From Dictyostelium firmibasis (taxonomy: Eukaryota > Evosea > Eumycetozoa > Dictyosteliales > Dictyosteliaceae), in the NCBI GenBank assembly GCA_036169595.1, contig CM069770.1:123501-187500 (forward strand): a stretch of DNA of 64,000 nt, read 5' to 3'. Under the pieces are notes generated by a model, which made no database searches, was not told where the DNA came from, and saw only the letters and a list, made by a program, of their open reading frames with translations. Numbering within the stretch: position 1 is the stretch's first letter; each line of letters starts with the position of its first letter. Shown here one piece after another: positions 1 to 9,260 of the stretch. Both the position numbers and the translations under genes were made by a program.

Positions 1-365
1 TTCAACCAATCAAGATAAAGGATACTCCAAAATTATTTGATGAAACTGAAACTGACTGTATAAGAAAGTTATCAAAGGTAATCAGAAAGAATAATGAAAC
101 AAAACAATCATTATCAAAAAGTAGTTATCAATCAAAATCAAGATTTAAGAAATCATTTAATAATAACAACAATAACAACAATAATAACAACTCAAGTGGT
201 AATAACACTAATGGAAACAGTAGTAATAGTAAATCCAATAGTGGGAGTAATGGCCGATCCAACAACTTCAATGGATCCCAAGGTACTGTTGCAGCAGGTA
301 GCAACAATACCAAGTCTGGAAACGGTTCCAACAACAACTACCGTTTTCCGAAGAACAAGAAGTAA
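1..365 (+). CDS. DIRS ORF1 (gag-like), C-terminal part
   Basis: An open frame from position 3 to the TAA at 363-365 codes the C-terminal end of the DIRS gag-like protein. It matches the end of the minus-strand ORF1: the QPIKIKDTPK block, an Asn/Ser/Gly-rich tail, then a Lys-rich end (PKNKK). The protein is presumed to bind nucleic acid or form the particle. That role is inferred from its position, because the family has no recognisable catalytic motif here. The N-terminal half is outside the window. It overlaps the RT frame, which is already open upstream of the stop. Confidence 0.7.
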   Translation, partial: QPIKIKDTPKLFDETETDCIRKLSKVIRKNNETKQSLSKSSYQSKSRFKKSFNNNNNNNNNNNSSGNNTNGNSSNSKSNSGSNGRSNNFNGSQGTVAAGSNNTKSGNGSNNNYRFPKNKK

Positions 366-415
366 ACTTACCGGTAGGTGGACGTCTTGTCCACTTCAAA
401 CAGGTTTGGAAAGAA

Positions 416-2300
416 TTGGGTCTTCCAAACTTTTGTCAAGAAGTAGTGAATGGTCTAAAGATTCATCTACTTCCAAACTTCAAACCGATGCTGAACCCAA
501 TTCCGATCTCGATGTCAGATGGTCCGAAAACGGATTGCATCACAAACGAAGTACAAGAATTGCTACTAGACGATGCTATAGAGCAAGTACTTCCAAACCG
601 TTATTCAAAACTCGTTTTTTACTCCAACGTGTTTACGGTTCCAAAAGCTGGAACGAATTTACTTCGTCCAGTACTAGATTTAAAAAGATTAAACAAGTTC
701 ATCAGCAATCAATCATTCAAGATGGAAGGAATAAAGAATCTCTCATCAATGTTGAAACAAGGTTACTACATGGTAAAACTCGATATCAAGAAAGCCTATC
801 TTCATATCTTAGTGGACGAAAGATTCAGAGACCTATTTCGGTTCGTTTGGAAAGGAATTCATTATCGTTGGAAAACGATGCCATTCGGATTATCAACAGC
901 TCCTCGAGTCTTCACAATGTTAATGAGACCAGTACTCCAAAGATTAAGAGAAATCAATGTATCAGTAATCGCTTACTTGGACGATCTTCTAATTGTTGGT
1001 TCAACAAAAGAAGAATGTACTCTCAACCTCAACAAAACAATGGACCTTTTGTTAAAACTGGTATTCAAATTAAATCTAGAAAAGAGTGTTTTACGACCAA
1101 CTCAAACAATAACATTTCTCGGGTTAGAAATCGATTCAATATCAATGAAATTGCTTGTCCCGGAGAAAAAGAAAAAGAGTGTCATCAAAGAAATAAGAAA
1201 CTTTCTAAAACTGGATTCATGTTCTCTAAGAAAGTTAGCTGGTTTAAAAGGAAAGCTTATTGCATTGAAAGATGCAGTAATACCATTCCGTCTATACACT
1301 CGACAAACAAACAAGTTCCATTGTCAAAGTTTAATTATCGCAAATGGAAATTGGGATCAATCATTTACAATCCCTCAAGAAGTAAAGATAGAAATATCAA
1401 ATTGGTTAAAACTCTTAAACCAATGGAATGGAAAAGAAATAAGTCTTTTTCCAAGTTACGATTATGTGTTAACAACAGATGCATCAGAATCAGGTGCAGG
1501 TGCAACTCTAAAGAAAGGAAACAAGCTCATACAAACTTGGTCTTTCCAATGGTCAACCGATCAATCAAACATGTCATCGAATCGTCGAGAAATGCTTGCA
1601 CTATTAATGGCATTTCAAAAACTTTGTCGAAAGTTAAAGAGCTGCAATCTAAAAGTTCAAACCGACAACACAACAACTCTATCGTATATCAACCGTCAAG
1701 GTGGTCAAATCCAGAACCTTCGAACAACTTTGGAAACAATGTCTCAAGAAGAAAATCAATCTGATCGGGGAACACATTCCAGGATTCTTCAATGTCAAAG
1801 CCGATCACCTCAGTCGTCTATCAGAGATGAATCACAAATCATCCAAGCCGATCAAGAGTTACAACTGGCAACTCAAAAAAGAAGTGTTCAATCGAATTCA
1901 ACTTCAATTCGGTCAAATTCAAATGGATCTGTTTGCATCTCATCTGAATCATCAAACAATCAACTACTCAACAATGAAAATGAATGCCCTTCAACTCGAT
2001 TGGAGTCAGTGGAACCAATGTCTCGCCTTTCCACCTCCAATACTTTTGCCTTCTGTGATGGAGAAGATGAACTTATTGAGTTCGAAGATGGTTTCTATAA
2101 TACTGATCTTTCCAATATGGAGGTCAGCAACTTGGTATCCAATGATTCAAGCTCAAGTTCCTCGTCATCATCGCCATCTGTTTCCTCAAGTACTGGGTAC
2201 ATTCCAGGAAGTATTGACCAAAGAATCAATTCAGTCAATACCAATTCAAATCCAACAACGTTGGAAGTTGGGGATTATTCAACTTTCCAATCTTATGTAA
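416..2300 (+). pseudogene. DIRS RT/RNase H/methyltransferase-like ORF, frameshifted
   Basis: The RT frame runs from about 341 (no ATG; the first convenient codon is the TTG at 416) to about 1711. It carries YLDD at the polymerase site (AYLDDLLIVGS) and the RNase H segment with TTDASESGAG. The minus copy has 22 bases between two shared blocks near 1705-1715, but this copy has only 11. That 11-base deletion throws the rest into another frame (1701-2300), which holds the DLFASHLNHQ and AFPPPILLPSVMEK blocks typical of the DIRS C-terminal region. Upstream of the deletion the frame instead runs into the overlapping recombinase frame, giving a 717-codon open frame that I regard as an artefact. Probably inactive. 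Confidence 0.8.
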
Positions 2301-3281
2301 AATCTATAATTGGAACTCAAAAGTCAAGTACATCTACCTTGTTTATGAACTCTTGGCAACCTTCTACACTCAAGGTTTATGATTCAAATTATTCAAAATT
2401 TTTCAATTTCTGTTCGAAAAACAATCTCAAACCTTCAAACATAACATTGGTAGTTTTCATGGATTATCTTACATATCTATTCAAGTTACAACCTCCATTA
2501 GCATATTCAACAATCAACAGCCATCGTTCAATGTTAAATCAATTTATTAGTTCTAAAGAATCAATCTGAAATTGTTAATGACCCATTCATATCAAGAATT
2601 ATGACTGGTATCCATAAATTGCGTCCAACAAACACAAAATATAATGAAATTTGGGATGCAAATCAAGTGTTCAAATACTTATCAACAATTAAATTGTATC
2701 CAAAGTTTACATACATATCTCTTTTACACAAAACAATTGTATTATGTAAAATGTTTAGTTTAGCAAGATCATCAGATTTAATTAAATGGTCTTTCAACGA
2801 TTTATACATTGATGAACACTATATCAAAGGACCAGTTATTAATGCAAAAGAACAAAGAAATTCAAAGAATAATACTGCTAATATTTCAGTAATTGAATTA
2901 ACGTCATTAGATGACTCTAATTCAAGTGTTTGTCCAGTACTTCATCTTAGAAGATATCTCAAAAGTGCTGAACCTAAAAGAACTACAAAATCTGGTAGCT
3001 CTGTTTTTATTTTATCAAATGGTGATCCAATATCAATAGATAATATTAATTCTATTGTCAAATCATACCTCTCTAAATCAGGTATTGACATTACAAAGTT
3101 CAAATCTCACTCTACTCGTTCCGCTATGGCTTCTCTGTTATTGTCTAACAATGTACAATTTCATGTCGTCAAGAAGATGGGTCGTTGGAAATCAAATGAA
3201 ACAATAGATACCTTCTATGATAAAAGAATTATTGGTGAAAAATCTGGTGGTTTCTTAAATACTGTAGTCAAACTTTCATAA
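1739..3281 (+). pseudogene. DIRS tyrosine recombinase (YR), frameshifted
   Basis: The recombinase frame starts at an ATG equivalent to that of the minus copy (1739) and overlaps the RT frame. A one-base insertion near 2545, seen against the minus copy, creates a stop at 2567-2569. The protein continues in another frame from 2601 to 3281. The catalytic region is recognisable: an Arg in SLARSSDL, the H-x-x-R box in SHSTRSA, GRW, and the Tyr in FYDKR near the C-terminus. This enzyme would integrate circular element DNA without target duplication. Because of the frameshift the copy is probably inactive unless it is rescued by recoding. Confidence 0.8.
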
Positions 3282-3289
3282 TATAAATA

Positions 3290-3461
3290 TATATATGATA
3301 ATATAAATTAAAAATTTAATTCATTAAATTATATTTTATATTAAATATATATATTTATATTAGCCCCAACCCACCCTCCCTAGTCGGAATTCAATAAATC
3401 AAATTGTAAAAGTTTCTGTGTGGTATTTATAATGAAATGCATTCGTCTGTAAAAATTTCAA

Positions 3462-3498
<37 letters not shown>

Positions 3499-3640
3499 TT
3501 TTTCCCCCACTTTTTGGCTCACTTATTTGCGCGGGAAATTTTAACACACCCCACACCACACTTTGCGCGAAATTTTTAAAAATTTAAAAATTATCTTAAA
3601 TATTTGGGAACAATCAAATAAATAAATGTATTCATAATAT
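3290..3640. repeat. Right terminal repeat region of plus-strand DIRS copy
   Basis: After the recombinase stop come an AT module (3284-3360), the conserved core CCCCAACCCACCCTCCCT with GGAATTC (about 3364-3391), a divergent stretch with a poly-A run, and the shared outer end around TTATCTTAAATATTTGGGAA (about 3592-3612). The core and outer end match the other DIRS copy, but most of the sequence between does not. I read it as a diverged terminal repeat. Confidence 0.55.
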
Positions 3641-3761
3641 AAATATATATATTTAATATAAAATATAATTTAATGAATTAAATTTTTAAATAAATGTAAT
3701 TCATAAATTTAAATATATATATTTAATATAAAATATAATTTAATTATTTAAATTTTTAATT
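3641..3761. repeat. Two AT-rich DIRS-end modules, tandem
   Basis: Two imperfect copies of an AT-only module, recognisable by ATATATATTTAATATAAAAT followed by ATAATTTAAT, lie next to each other. Inverted or direct copies occur at 3284-3360, 7322-7372 and 7648-7735. The inner edge of the second copy abuts the bacterial-looking block. Confidence 0.6.
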
Positions 3762-5713
3762 AATCAAGATTTAATCGAAAAATGGAATAGAGCAGACAAA
3801 ACTCTTCAAGCCCACTTGGCAGAAAGAATCATCTCAATAGATTCAGATTTTTGTGCTTATCATAAAAAAGATGATATAGCCAATATCCTTAAAGAGTGCC
3901 AAGGAATAAAAGTAGAGGTGCAGTATAAAGATACTACATACTCTATTCCTGCAAACATCTTTTTACAGGTGCCTACATTTTATATTTCTCTTGTACGAAA
4001 GTTTGGCAATAGCACTTGGACTTTCTCCAATAATTCTATACAGTTTGATTGCGCTAATTTGTCCGAAACGGAAGAGATAAAGGATCAGTGGAGTCCATTT
4101 TTATCCCTATTAAGTAATGTCTCAAAGAGTGAAGAGCTCTCTATTGAGGATTTTTTTCTTATCTCTTGGTGTTCAAACTACAGTGACTATGAAGCGCTTA
4201 AAAGTTATTCTATATCAGAAATTGCCTCAAAATCTATTCAATCAGAGGATGAGAGGAATAGTGTTGAGACTGGACTCTTCTATTTAATAAGCTATCCATC
4301 CCTGAATTTTGGAAACCTACCAACAATTCTTTTGAGAAAATGTGTTGAGTATCATCTGAATAAAGAGGTTGATCAAGAGGATCCAGATACTTTTATTACA
4401 AACATGGATACTCGTTATAGTAATTTCTGCGAAACAAATGAAATTGCCGTAGGAGAAAATGCAAATTTTTTCGATTTCAATAAAATTCAAACTCTTTTAG
4501 TAAAAAAAATATCTGAAAATTTAAAAGTATTTATTCAAAAATTGCCGATTCAAACCCTCTATATAGAAGATGGGGAGACTACACTTTCGAGTATACTGCC
4601 ACTCTTTACAGAAGGTAGACCTATATCAATTAAAATTGGTAACTTTACATTTTTTAGCAAAGAGGATATCGAAAAGGTCATAGAGTTTACATTCAATACC
4701 ATTTCAGATATTAAGGCTGATAGTCCATTGTTTTTGATTGTTGGTTATGGAGTTAATGAGTACAACGATCTACCTCGAGCAATACAGCGCAATCAGTTCC
4801 TAATCAATGCGTTGATAGATGCAAATAAGCTCGATATAAACAGCGTACTTACAGATGATCTTTTGCTTTTGGAAATTGCTAAAAATGGTTCGAAAAAAAA
4901 GCAGGATAAGACTCAATCTTTTGAAGAGCTTTTATTAACTGATAATATAGTCGAAGATAGAGTCACAAATTCTTTGTCTCGTGTAGAGGCTAATATCCAA
5001 AAAAATTGGAAGCTTCTTCAAGATGCAAACCCACATCTACAAAACTATCCACCGCTAATCATCAAAGCATTTTTTAAGGATTATAGGGCGCTTCAATTTG
5101 CAAGTAATGAAATAAAAAATTCAGAAGAACTTTTCCATTTCTTTATTCGAGAGAATTACCGATCTTTTGAGTATGCAGGCGATAATATTAAAAATAATGA
5201 GTTTATTTGCAAAGAAGTTTTTGAAAAAGACGCGGCTATGTTTCAATATGCAGGCTCTGAAATACGAAGTAATCGTGACATTTGCCTTCCAATAGTTCAA
5301 AAAAATTGGCAGCAGTATAAATATTTGGAAGATCCATTAAAAGAGGATAAAGAGCTCTATAAGAGTGCCTTTTCTCAGAGTTGGATGGCCTTTAGATATG
5401 CAGAGGCTGAAATTAAAAAAAATAAAGAAAAATGCCTAGAGGCAATTAACAAGAGCTGGCGTATTCTTGTATTGATGGTAGCCTAAAGAATGATGAAGAA
5501 CTCTACGAAGCGGCTTTTTCATAAAACTGGGAAGCCTTCCGGTCGGCAGGCAGCAGGATACAGAAAAATCGGCAAAAATGCGTAGAGGTCATTAAAAAAG
5601 AGTATAGCGCGCTTCAGTATATTCCAGAGCCATTTAAGTCTGAGGAGAAATTTCTTGAAGAGGTGAAAGTATATAAAAGAGCCTCAGTCTCTCATTCAGC
5701 TCTACACGAATAG
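3762..5713 (+). pseudogene. Bacterial-like DUF4116-repeat protein, 5' truncated and decayed
   Basis: An open frame enters from the AT module at about 3762 (NQDLIEKWNR...; no ATG) and runs to 5486. Codon use is clearly less A/T-biased than in any neighbouring gene, with many GCA, CTC and GAG codons. From about residue 385 the protein carries repeated units such as FRYAEAEIKKNKEKC and FQYAGSEIRSNRDIC, which resemble DUF4116 repeats known mainly from intracellular bacteria of amoebae. The N-terminal 100 residues might be BTB-like (low confidence). Near 5458 a frameshift moves the repeat series to another frame, which runs to the TAG at 5711. That frame has an in-frame TAA where the preceding repeat has CAA (AFS-stop-NW against AFSQSW). 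It is therefore truncated and probably inactive. Confidence 0.65.
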
Positions 5714-5795
5714 TACACAGAGTTCAAAGAGATTGCATAAAAAATAGGACCCTCTATAGATAAAGATTCATATATATATTAATTGCTTTGTAGGG

Positions 5796-7329
5796 ATGGC
5801 TCTTTTTATGGGTAATAGTACGAATCCGAGGAGACCCGAGACCTCGGATCCTCTTCCAGAAGTAAAAAACAAAAAGCATTCATCTCACTCCCCAATGTAT
5901 TGGCTCTTTCTTTTGGCAATACGACTGATCTCGTGTAGCTGTTCGTATATATCTCAAAAAGGCAGTGCCTTGTAGAATGGAATGCCTTCGACCTCTGGAA
6001 TGTGATACCTTTTTTATAAAACTTGGACGTCATCTCTTCATCAATATAGAAAAATTTTACCTCTGTATCAGGACTATCGAAAAAATAGGGTTGATCAAGC
6101 ATCGATTACGCAAGATCGGCTCGCCTCTCTTTTCTCTTTTTCTGCTAAAATAGGCGATAAATCGCTCCAATTACTGGTTTTCGATACTATTCTCCATCTC
6201 TCTCAGGTAGATTTTATTCTGCTTACTCAAAAAATTGACCAAAATCCAAAGCTTCAGGCTCTCTTTGCAAAATATTTTGTGAAGAGAGGGAGGGAGATTG
6301 AAGAGATGGGTGAAATAGCTAAAGCTAAGGTTTCCTATCAATGGTACTCCGCAACTCTTTTAAAGCAGAATGACCTACAGGTTTCTCTTGTTCAGTCAGC
6401 CTTTGATCACCTGATAGACCTCGCTGAAGAGCAATTTATTGTGTGTAGTGAAAAAATCCTGCCAGACCCAGTAATACATACTCTCTTTGTGCAAGACCTA
6501 TTCAAAGATTTTTAAATCCTCAATCAGAGCAACCTTTAGATCAGCCAGTATCTCACCTATTAGATCTATGTAAAAATGGCCACTTGGGATTCGCTCCGGT
6601 AGAGATGATTCTCTCCAGACTTTCACTGGACTATGGATTGATCGTTGCTGAAAGAGCGTTGACCTATTTGCCTTTTTAAAGAAGCCATTAGCTCAGACTC
6701 TTCAAAATATGGAATCCTCTCCTGGAATATATGAAAAAAGGCAATTTCTGCTCTCTTTGATAGCAGCTGTTTTTCGAGGTGATGAGGCGTATAAAAAAAT
6801 AGGGGAAAGCCCCCTTTCTTGGCCAGACGATCACCTTTATGCTTTTTATGCCGATATATCAAACAGCCCAGCGATTTCCCATGTTTTTATACGATATATA
6901 CTCGACAGCATAGGGGATCAACCAGAAGAGCTATGGCTTACGCAGGCATTTAGAGTGCATCAATCTTTAAAGGTTCCAGTAAGTAGCTTTTTTATTGATA
7001 GCCTCCAGGCCCATGGAAAATTGGAGAGTTTTATCAAGCGATATCCAAATGAAAAGTTCTCTCTTTCAATTGGTGAAGATAGCTATACCGCTCCAATTCA
7101 GCTATTAAGCCGAAGAGGTATACTCTCCGGATATATCTCTTTTGGAGATTTTGCGAGCGAATCTTCTGCCATTGATGGGGGCTCTCCCAATTTTGGGAAG
7201 AAGTTTTCCCATGAAGAGCTACAGCAGGGGTTAGATCTTCTATTCGCTACAGGTGGTGATTTAGATTTAAATAGGTCTAACAATATATTGGCAGTCGCTC
7301 TACATCTCATCGATTATTTAAAAATTTAA
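5796..7329 (+). pseudogene. Second bacterial-like ORF, unknown function, broken by frameshifts
   Basis: An ATG at 5796 follows the first pseudogene by about 80 bases in the same direction, as in a bacterial gene pair. The reading goes MALFMGNSTNPRR... to a TAG near 5970. It then continues in other frames: roughly 6008-6515 (SITQDRLASL... to DLFKDF), 6527-6676 (QPLDQPVSHLLDL...), and after a T-run frameshift near 6675 on to 7329 (SPGIYEKRQFLL... to LHLIDYLKI). Composition matches the first pseudogene and not the host. I do not recognise a family. The last residues run into the AT module, so the 3' end may also be truncated. The apparent indels could be decay or sequencing errors in homopolymers. 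Confidence 0.55.
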
Positions 7330-7372
7330 TAATTAAATTATATTTTATATTAAATATATATATTTAAATTTA
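7322..7372. repeat. AT-rich DIRS-end module
   Basis: This is an inverted copy of the module at 3700-3760 (AAATTATATTTTATATTAAA followed by ATATATAT). It sits directly against the right edge of the bacterial-like block and the outer end of the minus-strand DIRS terminal repeat. Confidence 0.6.
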
Positions 7373-7612
7373 TGAATACATTTATTTATTTGAAATTCCC
7401 AAATATTTAAGATAATTTTCAGAGAAATTCAAGAGAATTTTCTGGAGATATTTTAGCTCGAAAAAATTATTGAAAAAAATGAAAAATTTCGAGTTTGAAA
7501 AAAAAGTTGCCACGTGTCACGCACCTATTTTTTTGAGTTTTGCGAAATTTTTCAGAAAGTAAAAACAGTATAAATAGTGGCACTAAATATTGAAAACAAT
7601 TTGATTTATATG
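7355..7612. repeat. DIRS inverted terminal repeat, 3' side
   Basis: This is the inverted copy of 11797-12052. It contains TTTTAGCTCG, GCCACGTGTCACGCACC and a TATA-like ACAGTATAAATAGTGG stretch. In DIRS-1 these repeats carry promoter activity, described as heat-shock responsive (family knowledge). Confidence 0.8.
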
Positions 7613-7640
7613 GAATTCCGACTAAGGGAGGGCGGGTTGG
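7613..7640. repeat. DIRS internal complementary region candidate
   Basis: GGAATTCCGACTAAGGGAGG with the G-rich stretch after it lies just inside the 3' terminal repeat. It matches, inverted, 3364-3391 of the other DIRS copy and, more weakly, the GGAGGAATTCCC at 11777-11788 at the 5' end. In DIRS elements this region pairs with the terminal ends during circle formation. Confidence 0.5.
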
Positions 7641-7724
7641 GACCAATTTAAATATATATATTTAATATAAAATATAATTTAATTATTAAATTTTTAATTT
7701 ATATTATCATATATATATTTAAAT

Positions 7725-9260
7725 TTATGAAAGTTGGACTACATTATTTAAGAAACCACCAGATTTTTCACCAATGATTTTCTTGTCATAAAAGTTATCA
7801 ACTGTATCATTTGATTTCCAACGACCGAGTTTCTTGACCACATGGAATGGAACATTACTGGACAACAAGAGAGAAGCCATAGCGGAACGAGTAGAGTGAG
7901 ATTTGAACTTTGTAATATCAATACCTGATTTTGAAAGTATTGATAAAACTATAGAGTTTATATATTCGACTGAAACTGGACTACCATCACGGAGAATGAA
8001 TACTGAATCACCAGAAGAAACAGTTCTTCTTTGTTCAGAGTGTTTGAGGTATCTTGAAAGATGGAGAACTGGACAAATACTTGCATTTGATTCATCTAAT
8101 GAAGTTAATTCTAAAATGGAAATATCAGCATTCTTTGTATTCCTTTGTTCTTTTGCATTGATAACAGGAGCTTTAATTGAGTGTTCAGTGATTATTAAAT
8201 TCTTGTAAGACCATTTGACCAAGTCAGATGATCTTGCTAAACCAAACATTTTACAAAGAACAAAAGTCTTATGTAGAAGGACAGAGTATGTAAACCTTGG
8301 GTAAACGTTGATTGTAGATAAGTATTTGAAAACTTGATTTGCATTCCAGATTTCATTATACTTTGAGTTACTTGGACGTAACTTGTGAATACCAGTCATT
8401 ATTCTTGATATGAATGGATCATTAACTATTTCAGATTGATTTCTAAGAATGAGCAACTGATTAAGCATTGAACGATGACTGTTAATTGTTGAATAAGCCA
8501 ACGGAGGTTGTAGCTTGAATAAATAGGTCAAATAGTCCATAAAAACTACCAAAGTAATCTTTGATGGATCTAAACGATTCAAAATACAAAAGAAATGGAA
8601 CTTTGAGTAGTTTGAATCATAGACCTTTAAGGTTGATGGCTGCCAAGAGTTCATAAACAAATTCGAAGTACTCGATTTACTTGTTTTAATTATTGACTTT
8701 ACATGAGATTGGAAAGTCGAATAATCCCCAGTTTCCATCGTTGCTGAATTTGAATTGGTATTGACTCTATCGATTCTTTTGTCAATACTTCTTGAAACGT
8801 ACCCAGTACTTGAGGAAACAGATGGCGATGATGACGAGGAACTTGAGCTTGAATCATCGGATACCAAGTTGCTGATCTCCATATCGGGAAGATCAGTATT
8901 ATAGAAACCATCTTCGAACTCAATAAGTTCATCTTCTCCATCACAGAAGGCAAAAGTATTGGAGGTGGGAACGCTAGGCATTGATTCCACTGACTCCAAT
9001 CGAGTTGTAGAGCATTCATTTTCATGGTTGAGTAATTGATTGTTTGATGGTTGAAGTGTGAAGCAAATAGATCCATTTGAATTTGACCGAATTGAAGTTG
9101 AATTCGATTGAACACTTCTTTCTTGAGTTGCCAGTTGTAACTCTTGATCGTCTTGGATGATTTGTGATTCATCTCTGATAGACGACTGAGGTGATCGGCT
9201 TTGACATTGAAGAATCCTGGAATGTGTTCCCCGATCAGATTGATTTTCTTCTTGAGACAT
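7725..9260 (-). CDS. DIRS tyrosine recombinase
   Basis: 511 codons from the ATG at 9260, chosen as the first ATG after the frame leaves the RT-coding region. The frame itself is open back to 10811 through out-of-frame RT sequence. The C-terminal part is a tyrosine recombinase: the catalytic Arg in LARSSDL, H-x-x-R in SHSTRSA, GRW and the nucleophile Tyr in FYDKK. The N-terminal part is Ser/Asn-rich and overlaps the RT/methyltransferase frame on the same strand. The product should integrate the circular DIRS cDNA. The true start is not certain. Confidence 0.82.
   Translation of the reverse strand: MSQEENQSDRGTHSRILQCQSRSPQSSIRDESQIIQDDQELQLATQERSVQSNSTSIRSNSNGSICFTLQPSNNQLLNHENECSTTRLESVESMPSVPTSNTFAFCDGEDELIEFEDGFYNTDLPDMEISNLVSDDSSSSSSSSSPSVSSSTGYVSRSIDKRIDRVNTNSNSATMETGDYSTFQSHVKSIIKTSKSSTSNLFMNSWQPSTLKVYDSNYSKFHFFCILNRLDPSKITLVVFMDYLTYLFKLQPPLAYSTINSHRSMLNQLLILRNQSEIVNDPFISRIMTGIHKLRPSNSKYNEIWNANQVFKYLSTINVYPRFTYSVLLHKTFVLCKMFGLARSSDLVKWSYKNLIITEHSIKAPVINAKEQRNTKNADISILELTSLDESNASICPVLHLSRYLKHSEQRRTVSSGDSVFILRDGSPVSVEYINSIVLSILSKSGIDITKFKSHSTRSAMASLLLSSNVPFHVVKKLGRWKSNDTVDNFYDKKIIGEKSGGFLNNVVQLS

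Larger units (their letters stand above)
1..3640 (+). mobile_element. DIRS-1-like retrotransposon, left end outside window, degenerate
   Basis: This is a DIRS-type (tyrosine recombinase) retrotransposon read on the plus strand. In order it holds the end of ORF1, an RT/RNase H/methyltransferase-like frame, an overlapping tyrosine recombinase frame and an AT-rich right end. All three proteins align with those of the minus-strand copy at 7355-12060 but differ at many residues, so this is a diverged subfamily member. Two indels break its frames (near 1711 and 2545). Its terminal region also differs strongly from that of the other copy. The left end lies outside the window. The right boundary near 3640 is approximate because AT-rich modules continue to 3761. 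Confidence 0.85.

Noticed and set aside
94-1764. 556-codon open frame on the plus strand over the DIRS element
   Set aside because: It is out of phase with both ORF1 and RT. The sequence is a shadow of the two overlapping real frames and has no domain of its own.
416-2569. 717-codon RT-recombinase fusion protein
   Set aside because: It exists only because of an 11-base deletion relative to the intact copy. Both partners are normally in different frames.
5820-5855. CCGAGG...CCTCGG hairpin as a terminator
   Set aside because: It lies within the start of the second bacterial-like ORF, has no T-run after it and is too short to support.
5806-6102. 98-codon minus-strand frame in the bacterial-like block
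   Set aside because: The plus-strand frames agree better in codon use and continue across lesions, while this one is antisense to them.
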